64,000 nt of DNA from Microvirga ossetica (lineage in GTDB: Bacteria > Pseudomonadota > Alphaproteobacteria > Rhizobiales > Beijerinckiaceae), in the NCBI RefSeq assembly GCF_002741015.1, contig NZ_CP016616.1:4676501-4740500 (forward strand), read 5' to 3'. Each line of letters opens with the position of its first letter. The stretch's first letter is position 1. Of the stretch, positions 9,085 through 18,427 are shown in pieces. The notes beneath the pieces are model-generated. The model was not told where the DNA came from and ran no database searches. It worked only from the letters and a program-made list of their open reading frames with translations. A program made the position numbers and the translations under genes.

Positions 9085-10269
9085 ATGCCCATGCTCGAAG
9101 TGAACGGTGTCGAACTCTTTTATGAGCTGAGCGGACCGACCGGTGCGCCAACGGTCGCCTTCTCGAACTCGCTCGGCACCACGCTCGCCATGTGGGATAG
9201 GATTGTTCCGGCCCTGCGGGGTCGGTATCGCGTCCTGCGTTACGACACGCGCGGCCATGGTCGCTCCCAGGTGGTGGACGCTCCTATCACCATCGATGAC
9301 CTGGCCTCCGACCTTCTCGGACTTCTGGATGGCCTCGGAGTCGCAAGGGCCCATGTGGTCGGGCTGTCCCTCGGCGGCATGACAGGTCAAGCGCTGGCGA
9401 GCCGCTATCCGGATCGCGTCGTCAGCCTGACTTTGATGGCGACTGCGGCCTATATGCCGAGCCGGCAATCGTGGGACGAGCGCGCCTCCCTCGTGCGGGC
9501 GCAGGGCACGGCTGCCATTGTCGAGGCTACGATGGGCCGCTGGTTTACGGCAGATTACCCCACCCAGGCACCGGAGCAGGTCTCTCCCGTGCATGAGACC
9601 TTCATCGGTATCGATCCGGTAGGCTATGCCGTCTGCTGCAATGCGATCGGGCGTATGAACCTGCGACCTGTCATTGGAAAAATCTCTGCACCGACCCTCG
9701 TGATCGCGGGAGCGAATGACCCGGCCACGCCCGTCCCGATGGCGGAGGAGATCCGCTCCGAGATTCCCGGCGCCGAGATGATTGTTCTTCCGCGCGCCGC
9801 GCACCTGCTGGCGGTCGAACAGGCCGAGAAAGTCGCGGCCTATCTGGTCTCGTTCCTGGACCAGCATCGAGAGTCAGAGGGCAAAGGATCTCTCGGCGCG
9901 GTGCCGTTCGAGACCGGGCTTCTGAACCGCAAGAACGTGCTGGGTGAGGAGCATGTGGAACGCTCATTGGCAAAGGCCGGGACCTTCGCCCAGCCCTGGC
10001 AGGACTTTATCACTCGTACCGCCTGGGGCGAGGTGTGGGGGGATCCGCGCCTGCCGTGGAAGACGCGCTCGTTGGTGACGCTGGCCATGATGGTGGCCTT
10101 GCACCGGGAGGAGGAGTTCAAGCTCCATGTCCGACCAGCCCTGAAGAACGGCGTGACGGCCGGTGAACTGCAGTCTCTTCTGCTGCAGAGCGCAATCTAT
10201 GCCGGCGTTCCCGCTGCGAATGCGGCGTTCCGCTGGGCGAGTGACGTGCTCGGCGATGATCTGGCGTAA
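9085..10269 (+). CDS. pcaDC: Fused 3-oxoadipate enol-lactonase / 4-carboxymuconolactone decarboxylase
   Basis: The first 255 or so residues are an alpha/beta hydrolase with nucleophile motif GLSLGG, an acid in VIAGANDPATP and a histidine in PRAAHLLAVE. This half would hydrolyse beta-ketoadipate enol-lactone to beta-ketoadipate. Residues about 275-394 are a carboxymuconolactone decarboxylase domain (FITRTAWGEVWGDPRL, LVTLAMMVALHREEEFKLHV, LLLQSAIYAGVPAAN). The PcaD-PcaC fusion is known in many bacteria. The reading frame extends upstream to 8860, overlapping the BKACE gene; ATG 9085 starts the MPMLEVNGVELFYEL text and is preferred. ATG 9076 and 9091 are alternatives. Confidence 0.92.
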   Translation: MPMLEVNGVELFYELSGPTGAPTVAFSNSLGTTLAMWDRIVPALRGRYRVLRYDTRGHGRSQVVDAPITIDDLASDLLGLLDGLGVARAHVVGLSLGGMTGQALASRYPDRVVSLTLMATAAYMPSRQSWDERASLVRAQGTAAIVEATMGRWFTADYPTQAPEQVSPVHETFIGIDPVGYAVCCNAIGRMNLRPVIGKISAPTLVIAGANDPATPVPMAEEIRSEIPGAEMIVLPRAAHLLAVEQAEKVAAYLVSFLDQHRESEGKGSLGAVPFETGLLNRKNVLGEEHVERSLAKAGTFAQPWQDFITRTAWGEVWGDPRLPWKTRSLVTLAMMVALHREEEFKLHVRPALKNGVTAGELQSLLLQSAIYAGVPAANAAFRWASDVLGDDLA

Positions 10270-10298
10270 GAGTGGACCCCATCAGGAAAGGCAAGCTA

Positions 10299-11033
10299 AT
10301 GGACAAGGTATACAGCGATGCGCGTTTGGCGCTGGCTGGATCGGTTCGGGATGGGATGACCATCATGGCCGGGGGCTTCGGGCTGTGCGGCATTCCGGAG
10401 ACGCTGATCGAGGCGATTCGTGATTCGGGGGCGAAGGACCTGACCTTCATCTCCAACAATGCCGGGGTGGACGGCATCGGGCTCGGCCGCCTGCTCGAGA
10501 CGCGCCAGATCCGCAAGATGATCAGTTCTTACGTCGGCGAGAACAAGCTGTTTGCCCAGCAATACCTCTCCGGCGAGCTCGAGCTCGAGTTCAACCCGCA
10601 GGGCACGCTGGCCGAGCGCATCCGCGCCGGCGGCGCCGGCATCCCGGCCTTCTACACCAAGACCGGGGTCGGCACGCTGATTGCCGAGGGCAAGGAGGTG
10701 CGCGACTTCAACGGCGAGGCTTATGTCATGGAGACCGGCCTGTTCGCCGACATCTCGATCGTTCACGCCTGGAAGGGCGACACCGAGGGCAACCTCGTCT
10801 ACCGCAAGACCGCGCGCAACTTCAACCCGATGATGGCGACCGCCTCGCGCCTGACCATCGCCGAGGTCGAGCATCTGGTGGAGGCCGGCTCGATCGACCC
10901 GGACTGCATCCACACCCCGGGCATCTTCGTCAAGCGCATGGTGCATGTGCCGAACCCGGTCAAGCATATCGAGCAGCGCACGACCCGCAAGCGCGCCGAG
11001 GCCGCGCCCGCCGGCGCAGGGGAGGAAGTCTGA
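10299..11033 (+). CDS. pcaI: 3-oxoacid (3-oxoadipate) CoA-transferase subunit A
   Basis: The 244-residue family I CoA-transferase A subunit has the signature [18 protein letters not shown] near residue 27, [19 protein letters not shown] and the [22 protein letters not shown] block. With PcaJ it would transfer CoA from succinyl-CoA to 3-oxoadipate. Given the adjacent BKACE gene, acetoacetate is another possible acceptor. AGGAAAG precedes the ATG at 10299; an in-frame GTG at 10272 lacks a good site. It overlaps pcaJ by one base (TGATG). Confidence 0.92.
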   Translation: MDKVYSDARLALAGSVRDGMTIMAGGFGLCGIPETLIEAIRDSGAKDLTFISNNAGVDGIGLGRLLETRQIRKMISSYVGENKLFAQQYLSGELELEFNPQGTLAERIRAGGAGIPAFYTKTGVGTLIAEGKEVRDFNGEAYVMETGLFADISIVHAWKGDTEGNLVYRKTARNFNPMMATASRLTIAEVEHLVEAGSIDPDCIHTPGIFVKRMVHVPNPVKHIEQRTTRKRAEAAPAGAGEEV

Positions 11034-11698
11034 TGGCCTGGACCCGTGACCAGATGGCTGCGCGTGCGGCCAGGGAGCTGCGCGACGGCTTCTACGTCAA
11101 TCTCGGCATCGGCATCCCGACGCTGGTGTCGAACTACATTCCGACGGGCATGCGCGTGCAGCTGCAGTCGGAGAACGGCATGCTCGGCATGGGCCCGTTC
11201 CCGCTCGAGGGCGAGGAGGATGCCGACCTGATCAATGCCGGCAAGCAGACGATCACCGAACTGCCGACGACGAGCTATTTCTCCTCGTCCGATTCCTTCG
11301 GCATGATCCGCGGCGGCCATATCGACCTGTCGATCTTAGGCGCGATGCAGGTGGCCGAGAACGGCGATCTCGCCAACTGGATGATCCCGGGCAAGATGGT
11401 CAAGGGCATGGGCGGGGCGATGGACCTGGTGGCGGGCGTCAAGCGCGTCGTGGTGGTGATGGAGCATGTCGCCAAGGCCAAGGACGGCTCGGAGGATCCG
11501 AAGCTGCTTCAAAGCTGCAACCTGCCGCTGACCGGCACCGGGGTGGTCGATCTGGTGATCACGGACCTTGGCGTGTTTGCCATCGACAAGAAGGGCGGCA
11601 CCGGCATGACCCTGATCGAGCTGGCTGAGGGCGTGAGCGTGGACGAGATCAGGGCCAAGACCCAAGCCGACTTCACGGTCGACCTCAACGGAGGCTAG
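11033..11698 (+). CDS. pcaJ: 3-oxoacid (3-oxoadipate) CoA-transferase subunit B
   Basis: The 221-residue B subunit carries the catalytic glutamate in [12 protein letters not shown] near residue 44, preceded by [30 protein letters not shown] text ([17 protein letters not shown]) and [17 protein letters not shown] are typical. It ends the plus-strand operon; the next genes are convergent on the other strand. The final thiolase PcaF of the classical route is not found after it. Confidence 0.93.
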   Translation: MAWTRDQMAARAARELRDGFYVNLGIGIPTLVSNYIPTGMRVQLQSENGMLGMGPFPLEGEEDADLINAGKQTITELPTTSYFSSSDSFGMIRGGHIDLSILGAMQVAENGDLANWMIPGKMVKGMGGAMDLVAGVKRVVVVMEHVAKAKDGSEDPKLLQSCNLPLTGTGVVDLVITDLGVFAIDKKGGTGMTLIELAEGVSVDEIRAKTQADFTVDLNGG

Positions 11699-11747
11699 TC
11701 AAACGCCGGATAACGCTCCTCGTTCGTCCGACATGGACGCGCCGATG

Positions 11748-14700
11748 TCAGATATCGGATTCGTGCTGAGCAGAGTGTTGTTTGCCGATCCAGAACAGCC
11801 GCGATCCGATCCCGGAGAGTTTCTCCAGGTAAAGATACAGGACAGGCGTAACGAAGAGGGTGAGCAGCTGCGACACGATCAGGCCCCCGATGACCGCTAT
11901 CCCAAGCGGTTGACGCAGCTCGGAGCTGGCGCCGTAGCCGATGGCAATCGGAACGGCGCCAGCTAACGCCACGGCTGTCGTCAGCATGATCGGGCGAAAG
12001 CGGATCAGACACGCCTCCCGGATCGCAGCGGATGGCGAGAGGCCTTCGCGCTGACGGACGATCGCATGATCGACCATCATGATGCCGTTCTTCTTCACGA
12101 TCCCGAGCAGCAACAAGACGCCAATGAGCCCCATGATGCTCAATTCCATCTGCTGAAGGTGGAGGGCGGCGACCGCTCCAATGGCGGCGGCCGGCAAGCC
12201 CGCCAAGATCGTGATGGGGTGGATAAAGCTCTCGTAGAGCATGCCAAGGACGATGTAGATCGTCAGGATTGCCGCCGCGAGCAGCAGAGGCTGGTTGTGC
12301 ACCATGTCCTGGAAGACGCGAGCGGTTCCGGTAAATCCGGCCGTCACAGTTGCAGGAAACCCTTCTTCGAGCTTGAGAGCATTGATTCGATCGACGGCCT
12401 CGCCAAGCGATGTGCCAGCGGACGTATCGAAGGAAATCGTCATGGCCGGCCGTTGCCCCAGCTGAGAGATGGAGCGTGAGCTCACCGTCCGTTCAATGGT
12501 GGCAAAGGATGAGAGCGGGACCAGAACGCCGCTTGCCGACCGAACGGTCACAAGATTGAGCGGGTCCGCCGTCTGGGCGAAGAGGGGATCAAACTCGATC
12601 AGAACCTGATAGTTGTCCGCACCGCCATAGATCGCCGCTACCTGCCGTGTGGCGAAGCCGGTATGAAGGATCGAGCGCAGCTGCTCGGACGAAACCCCGA
12701 GCTGTCGCGCCTTGTCGCGATCGACGCGGATGGTGGCCTGCAAGGCCGTCTGCTGCCCGTCGGCGCGAACGTCGATGAACGTGGAATCCTGGCTCATGCG
12801 GTGAGCCAAACGCGCCGACCAATTCTGCAGCTCGGCAAGAGTCTGGGCTTGCACCGTAAGTTGGTATGCGCTTCGGCCGGACTGGCTTCCCATCCGGGCA
12901 TTCTGGGCTGTGGTGACAAGACTCTCGATTCCGGGCAGTCGATCCAGATCCCGGCGCAAATCCGTCAGCACCTGCGCAAGTGGCGACCGCTCGGCCTTGG
13001 CCTTCAGCTCTACGAACAATCGCCCCTCGTTGAGGCCTGTGGTGCCTGTAGCACCGATCTCCGAGACCACCTCGGCCACATGAGGCGAGGTGCGCAGCGC
13101 CTGCCCGACCTGATGCTGCAACTCGACCATCGCCGGGAAGGAAATATCCTGGCGTGCCCGGGTCGAGATCGTGATCTGTCCGATGTCTTCCTGCGGGAGG
13201 AAGCCCTTCGGTATGATCCTGAACAGCCAGCCGGAGGCGACGAGGCTGGCGAGGAAAAGGATCAGCATCAGAGGACGGAGCCGCAGGCTCAAGTCGAGGC
13301 AAATGCCGTAGCATTTCGTCAGTCCCGACATCGCGCGATCCGCCATATTGTGGCGGCCGGCCTCCCGATGCCTGACACCGGGCAGGCGGGCGGCGAGCAT
13401 TGGAGCAAGGCTCAAGGAGACCAGAGCGGAGATCGCCAGCGAAACTGAGACCGTGATGGCGAAGGGGCTTAGGATGTGTCCGACCACGCCGTCCATGAGA
13501 AGCAGCGGAATGAATGCTGCTATGAGCGACACGGTCATCGATATGACCGTGAAGGCAACCTCCTTCGCTCCTTTCGGGGCTGCTGCATGGGGCGGCGTTC
13601 CAGCCTCAATGTGTCGTACGATGTTGTCGGTCACCACGATGGCGTCATCCACCACGAGACCGACCGAGAGGGTCAGGGCCAGCAGGGTGATGTTATCGAG
13701 GGACAAGCCGAGGGCATGCATGGCCGCAAAGGTGGCCACGATGGAAACGGGAATGGTGACGCTCGGGATCAGCGTCGTGGCAAGACGGCCGATGCCGACA
13801 TAGAGGACTGCGCAGACGAGGACGACGGTGAGCACCAGGGTGAAGGTGACGTCCTCGATGGCTGTGCGGATCGAAAGAGAGCGATCGTTCATCGTGGTGA
13901 GAGATACGTTATGCCCAAGCTCTTCCTGGATCTGAGGCAGGACGACCCGAACCCTGTCCAGCACTTCGATTGTGTTCGCATCGGGCTGGCGCTGCACCGC
14001 CAGAACCAGCGCGGGTGAGCCATTGTGACTGCTGGCGCGCTGATTGTCCTCAACCGAGTCGATCACCTTGGCGACGTCGCCCAAGCGAAGGGGCCGCCCC
14101 TTGGGGTTCGCGATGATGAGATCGCGCCAGGCTTGTGCGTCACCGAGCTGGGTCGAGACCTCGATGATGAGCTTCTGGTCCAATCGTGTGAGGGCGCCTA
14201 TAGGCGTCTGGGCGTTGGCGGCGCGGACGGCACGCTCCACCTCGTCCACGCCGATGCCACGAGCCGCCAGGGTCAGAGGATCGAGCTGGATGCGCACCGC
14301 ATATTTCTGGCTGCCGGATAGCGTGACCTGAGCGACGCCGGCGATGGCGGATAAGCGTGGCGAGATGACGGTGCGAGCGAACGCATCGAGCTGCCAGAGG
14401 GGAAACGTATCGCTTCTCAGCACGATCAGGACGACGGGAGCATCCGCCGGGTTGAGCTTGCGGTAGACAGGGAGTGCCGTCATCTCCTTCGGCATTTGCG
14501 GCTGTGCGCGGGCGATGGCGGCCTGGACATCTGTCGCTGCCATATCGATGTCGCGTTCAAGCGCGAATTCCAGGGTGATCGAAGATGCGCCCTGAACGTT
14601 GGTCGCGTTGATCTCCCGAACGGATGGGATGGTCGAAAACTCCTTGATCAGCGGTGTCGAGACGGTGTTCGCCATGGTCTCGGGGCTGGCGCCGGGAAGC

Positions 14701-14849
14701 GAGGTCGCGACGGAGATGGTGGGAATATCAATGCGGGGCAGGGCCGCAACAGGAAGATGCCGATAGGCAACGAGGCCCGCGAGAGTCAGGGCCGCAGTCA
14801 GCAGGAGTGTGGCCACCGGCCGTCTGATAAAGGGCGCCGAAACATTCAT
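11748..14849 (-). CDS. RND family multidrug efflux inner-membrane pump (AcrB/MdtB type)
   Basis: This is a full-length 1,033-residue resistance-nodulation-division transporter. The N-terminus APFIRRPVATLLL, the LPGASPETMANTVSTPLIKE segment, transmembrane acids in VGLVVDDAIVVTDN (proton relay), GFLPQEDIGQ, and the C-terminal GLIGVLLLLGIVKKNGIMMVD all fit. It would drive export of drugs or small amphiphiles by proton antiport from the inner membrane and periplasm. Its start overlaps the stop of the upstream adaptor gene (14846-14849), so the pair is cotranslated. No outer-membrane channel gene is adjacent. Confidence 0.95.
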   Translation of the reverse strand: MNVSAPFIRRPVATLLLTAALTLAGLVAYRHLPVAALPRIDIPTISVATSLPGASPETMANTVSTPLIKEFSTIPSVREINATNVQGASSITLEFALERDIDMAATDVQAAIARAQPQMPKEMTALPVYRKLNPADAPVVLIVLRSDTFPLWQLDAFARTVISPRLSAIAGVAQVTLSGSQKYAVRIQLDPLTLAARGIGVDEVERAVRAANAQTPIGALTRLDQKLIIEVSTQLGDAQAWRDLIIANPKGRPLRLGDVAKVIDSVEDNQRASSHNGSPALVLAVQRQPDANTIEVLDRVRVVLPQIQEELGHNVSLTTMNDRSLSIRTAIEDVTFTLVLTVVLVCAVLYVGIGRLATTLIPSVTIPVSIVATFAAMHALGLSLDNITLLALTLSVGLVVDDAIVVTDNIVRHIEAGTPPHAAAPKGAKEVAFTVISMTVSLIAAFIPLLLMDGVVGHILSPFAITVSVSLAISALVSLSLAPMLAARLPGVRHREAGRHNMADRAMSGLTKCYGICLDLSLRLRPLMLILFLASLVASGWLFRIIPKGFLPQEDIGQITISTRARQDISFPAMVELQHQVGQALRTSPHVAEVVSEIGATGTTGLNEGRLFVELKAKAERSPLAQVLTDLRRDLDRLPGIESLVTTAQNARMGSQSGRSAYQLTVQAQTLAELQNWSARLAHRMSQDSTFIDVRADGQQTALQATIRVDRDKARQLGVSSEQLRSILHTGFATRQVAAIYGGADNYQVLIEFDPLFAQTADPLNLVTVRSASGVLVPLSSFATIERTVSSRSISQLGQRPAMTISFDTSAGTSLGEAVDRINALKLEEGFPATVTAGFTGTARVFQDMVHNQPLLLAAAILTIYIVLGMLYESFIHPITILAGLPAAAIGAVAALHLQQMELSIMGLIGVLLLLGIVKKNGIMMVDHAIVRQREGLSPSAAIREACLIRFRPIMLTTAVALAGAVPIAIGYGASSELRQPLGIAVIGGLIVSQLLTLFVTPVLYLYLEKLSGIGSRLFWIGKQHSAQHESDI

Positions 14850-16099
14850 CGGCGCACGGATCGGGCATCGGCGGCGTAGGAGCCCTGCGCCATCGGGATC
14901 GGGGCCGAGGCCGTCTCCACAATCGACATGCTGTCGCGCAGGCGTGCCTGGCCTTCGATCACCACGCGCTCGCCGGGAGCGAGTCCTTCGGTGACGATGA
15001 CTTCATCATGGATTCCATCGAGGTGCCGAACACGGCGCATCTCGACGGTCTCGTCCGGTCGGACGACGAAGACATGGGGGCCACGTTGTCCCATCTGCAG
15101 TGCGATGAGGGGCACGGTCGCTGCCTCGGGGTGCATGCCGAGCGTCAGCTCGACGCGAACATACTGACCTGGCCATAGTCCCTCGTTGGAATTCAGAGTG
15201 GCTTTGGCGAGAATGGTGCCGGAACCAGCGTCGATCGACGAGTCGATGAATGTCAGGTCCGCCTCTGTCGAAACTGGGGTATCCTGACTGGTGAGAACCC
15301 GCACGGAGCCCTTGCCCTCGGGGCCTGCGAGGGCTGCATGCAGCAGAGGAAGATCGCGTTCCGGCAGAGAGAACGCAACTTTCATGGGCGACATCCGCGT
15401 GATGGTGACCAGTCCCTCTCCCGAAGGATCGGAGCCGCGCACCACATGACCTTCACTCCCGTGCACGATGCCGGCACGCCCACTGATCGGTGCGGTGATC
15501 CTCGTATGCTCCAGCCTGGTCTGATCCATGACCAGGGCCGCCTCGCTCGCCGAGGCATTGGCGGCGGCGATCCTGACCCCGGCGGCAGCATCTTCGGCTT
15601 GGGCATGGGTCGAGACGGATCGGGCCAGCAGTTCCTGGGTTCGCCTGAGCTCGGCTTGTGCTTTGCCCAGCAGGGCACGGTCGCGGGCCAGGATGGCCTG
15701 TCCGCGGGCGATCTGTGCCTGGAGCTCGCGGTCATCGAGGCGGAACAGGAGATCTCCGGCCACAACGTCCGCACCGTCGTGGATGTGCCGCTCGACGATG
15801 GTGCCATCCATGCGAGCCCGCACGGTGACTCGCGCCGTTGGTTCTATCCAGCCGATGCTAGTCCGTGTGATGGGCATCGTCTTTGCCCGGACAGGAGCGG
15901 TGATGACGGCGACCGGGGGTGTGCTCTTCTGCGAGAGGGCGGTCCGAACGGATGCTGGAGGCTCAGGGGGCAGACTTGAGGTCCCCGGCAAACCGACCGA
16001 CGGGATTGGAGCCGATGCGTGTCCTTCCGCGCCCGCCAACGCGTACCAGAGACCTCCCGCAGACATGACTGCAAGGAGAAGAAGCGCAGTACGGATCAT
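14846..16099 (-). CDS. RND efflux periplasmic adaptor (membrane fusion protein)
   Basis: The 417-residue product starts with an N-terminal membrane anchor or signal ([19 protein letters not shown]). The barrel-sandwich motif [19 protein letters not shown] is followed by a lipoyl half ([19 protein letters not shown]), an alpha-hairpin to about residue 190, then [17 protein letters not shown] text and a C-terminal beta-barrel. It links the RND pump to an outer-membrane channel. The frame stays open upstream to 16450 but that part overlaps hemA. ATG 16099 overlaps the hemA stop (ATGA) and is the sensible start. Confidence 0.92.
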   Translation of the reverse strand: MIRTALLLLAVMSAGGLWYALAGAEGHASAPIPSVGLPGTSSLPPEPPASVRTALSQKSTPPVAVITAPVRAKTMPITRTSIGWIEPTARVTVRARMDGTIVERHIHDGADVVAGDLLFRLDDRELQAQIARGQAILARDRALLGKAQAELRRTQELLARSVSTHAQAEDAAAGVRIAAANASASEAALVMDQTRLEHTRITAPISGRAGIVHGSEGHVVRGSDPSGEGLVTITRMSPMKVAFSLPERDLPLLHAALAGPEGKGSVRVLTSQDTPVSTEADLTFIDSSIDAGSGTILAKATLNSNEGLWPGQYVRVELTLGMHPEAATVPLIALQMGQRGPHVFVVRPDETVEMRRVRHLDGIHDEVIVTEGLAPGERVVIEGQARLRDSMSIVETASAPIPMAQGSYAADARSVRR

Positions 16100-17541
16100 T
16101 GTCCACGCTCCATCCGCCGAACTGTCAGCGTGCGCTCGCGAGCCTCGAGCACCAATCCGCCGAAGGGAAGGCTGAGGGCCTGCCATGTTTCGACAAGGGC
16201 CTGTGTCAGCACCTCGACATGGTCGTTGGTGTGAAGAGGTCCAGGCGTGATGCGCAGCCTCTCGGTGCCGCGCGGCACGGTCGGGTAGTTGATCGGCTGG
16301 ATATAGATGCCGTGCTTGTTCAGCAGCCGGTCGGAGGCCGCCTTGCAGGCCTCGGCATCGCCCACCATCACCGGCACGATATGGGTCGGCGTGGCGAGCA
16401 GGGGCAGATCCGCTCGGATCAGGGCGTCCTTCACCTGAGCCACCTGACATTGCTGCCCTCGACGCTCGACCGGCGACGTCTTGAGGTGCCGTACGGAAGC
16501 CGTGGCGGCGGCTGCCACGCTCGGCGGCAGGGCCGTGCTGAAGATGAAGCCCGGAGCATAGCTGCGAACGGCATCGACGACCGAAGCGGCGCCCGCGATG
16601 TACCCGCCCATGACGCCGAAGGCCTTGCCCAGCGTGCCCTCGATCACGTCGATCCGGTGCATGACCCCAAGACGTTCTGCCAGGCCCGCGCCGCGCGGGC
16701 CGTACATGCCGACCGCATGGACCTCGTCGATATAGGTCATGGCGCCGTAGCGCTCGGCGAGGTCGCAGATCTGGCGGATGGGAGCCACATCGCCGTCCAT
16801 GGAATAGACGCTCTCGAAGACGATGAGCTTGGGCCGATCACCGGCGGTTTGGAGCAGGTCCTCCAGATGCTCGAGATCGTTGTGGCGGAAGATCGCCTTG
16901 TCGCAGCCCGACTGGCGCACGCCCTCGATCATCGAGTTGTGGTTGAGCGCGTCCGAGAGGATCAGGCAGTTCGGGATCAGCTTGGCCAGCGTCGAGATGC
17001 CGGTCTGGTTCGAGACGTAGCCCGAGGTGAAGACGAGAGCCGCTTCCTTGCCGTGGAGATCGGCGAGCTCGGCTTCGAGCGCCACAATAGGATGGCTGTT
17101 GCCCGAGATGTTGCGGGTGCCGCCGGCGCCCGTTCCATGGCGGATAACAGTGTCGGTCATCGCCTCGATCACGGCGGGGTGCTGTCCCATGCCGAGATAA
17201 TCGTTGGAGCACCACACCGTGATTTCGCGCTGGCCCTGGGGCGAATGCCAGATCGCTGCCGGAAAGCGGCCTGCGATACGCTCCAGATCGACGAAGGAGC
17301 GATAGCGCCGCTCGGCCTTCAGCCGTGCAATGGCGGCATCGAAATAGCGGTTGTAGTGCCTGGTCGCGGGAGCCTTCCAGATCGGCTTCGGCGCTTGCGG
17401 GGTGGTTCTGAATGAAAGGGGAGGGCGCGCCAGCAATGCCGCCGCCGTCTCGCACCTGCCGTCCGTCACGAATGTTTCCGTGAGCTTCGCCAAGCAGCGC
17501 GGGAACTGTGCATCGCTGTGGCAGTGCCGTTCCATGCCCAT
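16096..17541 (-). CDS. hemA: 5-aminolevulinate synthase
   Basis: This PLP enzyme condenses glycine and succinyl-CoA to 5-aminolevulinate, the alphaproteobacterial route into tetrapyrroles. Visible motifs are [38 protein letters not shown], the [10 protein letters not shown] region, [12 protein letters not shown], and the PLP lysine in [14 protein letters not shown]. The 481 residues include some 60 N-terminal residues before the usual start ([19 protein letters not shown]), so translation may begin later. Its stop overlaps the RND adaptor start. Coupling of heme synthesis to an efflux pump is unusual and suggests porphyrin or drug stress, by inference only. Confidence 0.93.
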   Translation of the reverse strand: MGMERHCHSDAQFPRCLAKLTETFVTDGRCETAAALLARPPLSFRTTPQAPKPIWKAPATRHYNRYFDAAIARLKAERRYRSFVDLERIAGRFPAAIWHSPQGQREITVWCSNDYLGMGQHPAVIEAMTDTVIRHGTGAGGTRNISGNSHPIVALEAELADLHGKEAALVFTSGYVSNQTGISTLAKLIPNCLILSDALNHNSMIEGVRQSGCDKAIFRHNDLEHLEDLLQTAGDRPKLIVFESVYSMDGDVAPIRQICDLAERYGAMTYIDEVHAVGMYGPRGAGLAERLGVMHRIDVIEGTLGKAFGVMGGYIAGAASVVDAVRSYAPGFIFSTALPPSVAAAATASVRHLKTSPVERRGQQCQVAQVKDALIRADLPLLATPTHIVPVMVGDAEACKAASDRLLNKHGIYIQPINYPTVPRGTERLRITPGPLHTNDHVEVLTQALVETWQALSLPFGGLVLEARERTLTVRRMERGQ

Positions 17542-17931
17542 TGCAGCCTCCCCCTGAGCTCTCGTGGCCTCAAGGCGTCATCACCCGACGCATCTACGGC
17601 ATCATTCTGGCAGAGACGGTGAAGCGTTCAATTTGGACTGAGGTCCCAGGTCCGAGGCGACTTTGGTCTGATCGGGACTCTGCTGCGCGAGGAGCAGCTG
17701 ACCTCATTTCCTGCCAAAGCCGTATTACTGAAGAGGCGTGTGTAAGAGCAGGGCGCTCGAGCGACTGCTGAACGTCCAACGATGGCGCGGGGCGGACTTG
17801 AGCCGAATGTCCGAGTTCGGCCGGCAAGCAAGCCTTTGTTGGCTCCGCTCGTTTCAACCCTGTCGAGCGCTGGTCCATGAGTGTAACGGCTCAGGCGGCT
17901 CGCGGGCCGAGTCCCGTGGTGAGGAAGCTGC
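17542..17931. other. Intergenic region without a convincing gene
   Basis: This stretch lies between the hemA start and the end of the DUF6665 gene. Short open frames on both strands have no recognisable motif, no good ribosome-binding site and no repeat. It should contain the promoter of the hemA-efflux operon, but I cannot pick -10/-35 elements with confidence. Confidence 0.4.
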
Positions 17932-18267
17932 CTAGTCCGCCTTGGGTCTGACTTGCCCCACCCGATTCAACACCTCACGGGGGATGCGGTAATCCCTCAC
18001 CACGGCTTCCCAGTTCCGGAACCCGCACAACTCGCGCTGAATCATGAAGGCCCAGACTCGGTCAGCGGCCTCGTCCAGCAATGCGCTGCGCCGATCTTCC
18101 CTGTCCGATCCGGGATCCCCGGCATCGAATGCCCGTAACACCGCAAGAGCCTGCTCGACCTGGCGGGCCACGGCTCCCAAGGTCTGCGCTTTTTGCTCCC
18201 GGAGCTCGTAATCGAGCACGTTCCAGCCGGTTTCCCGCATGAGGCCCGTTGAGAAGCTCTGGGGCAT
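17932..18267 (-). CDS. DUF6665 family protein
   Basis: This is a small soluble protein of about 111 residues when started at ATG 18267 (MPQSFSTGLMRETG). The core WNVLDYELREQKAQTLG, then VEQALAVLRAFD, then WAFMIQRELCGFRN, and the C-terminal VVRDYRIPREVLNRVG match the DUF6665 pattern as I know it. Function is unknown. An in-frame ATG at 18327 would add 20 residues. It sits 160 bases downstream of the aconitase X gene on the same strand. Confidence 0.7.
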   Translation of the reverse strand: MPQSFSTGLMRETGWNVLDYELREQKAQTLGAVARQVEQALAVLRAFDAGDPGSDREDRRSALLDEAADRVWAFMIQRELCGFRNWEAVVRDYRIPREVLNRVGQVRPKAD

Positions 18268-18427
18268 GCGAACTGTAATTTCGGGTCTCCAGAACGGTTC
18301 CGAGTCGGCAGAAGATGGTATCGTCATCGTCAAGTGGGAACGCGACACCCTGGCGCAAGCCCGAACCAGGCTGAACTCCGGACCCTCCTCGAAGGAAGGC
18401 AGGTCCCCTGAATGACCCGATCCAGAC

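Noticed and set aside
14846..16450. 534-residue version of the efflux adaptor extending into hemA
   Set aside because: The extra 117 residues overlap the end of hemA in another frame; the ATG overlapping the hemA stop and starting a hydrophobic anchor is far better.
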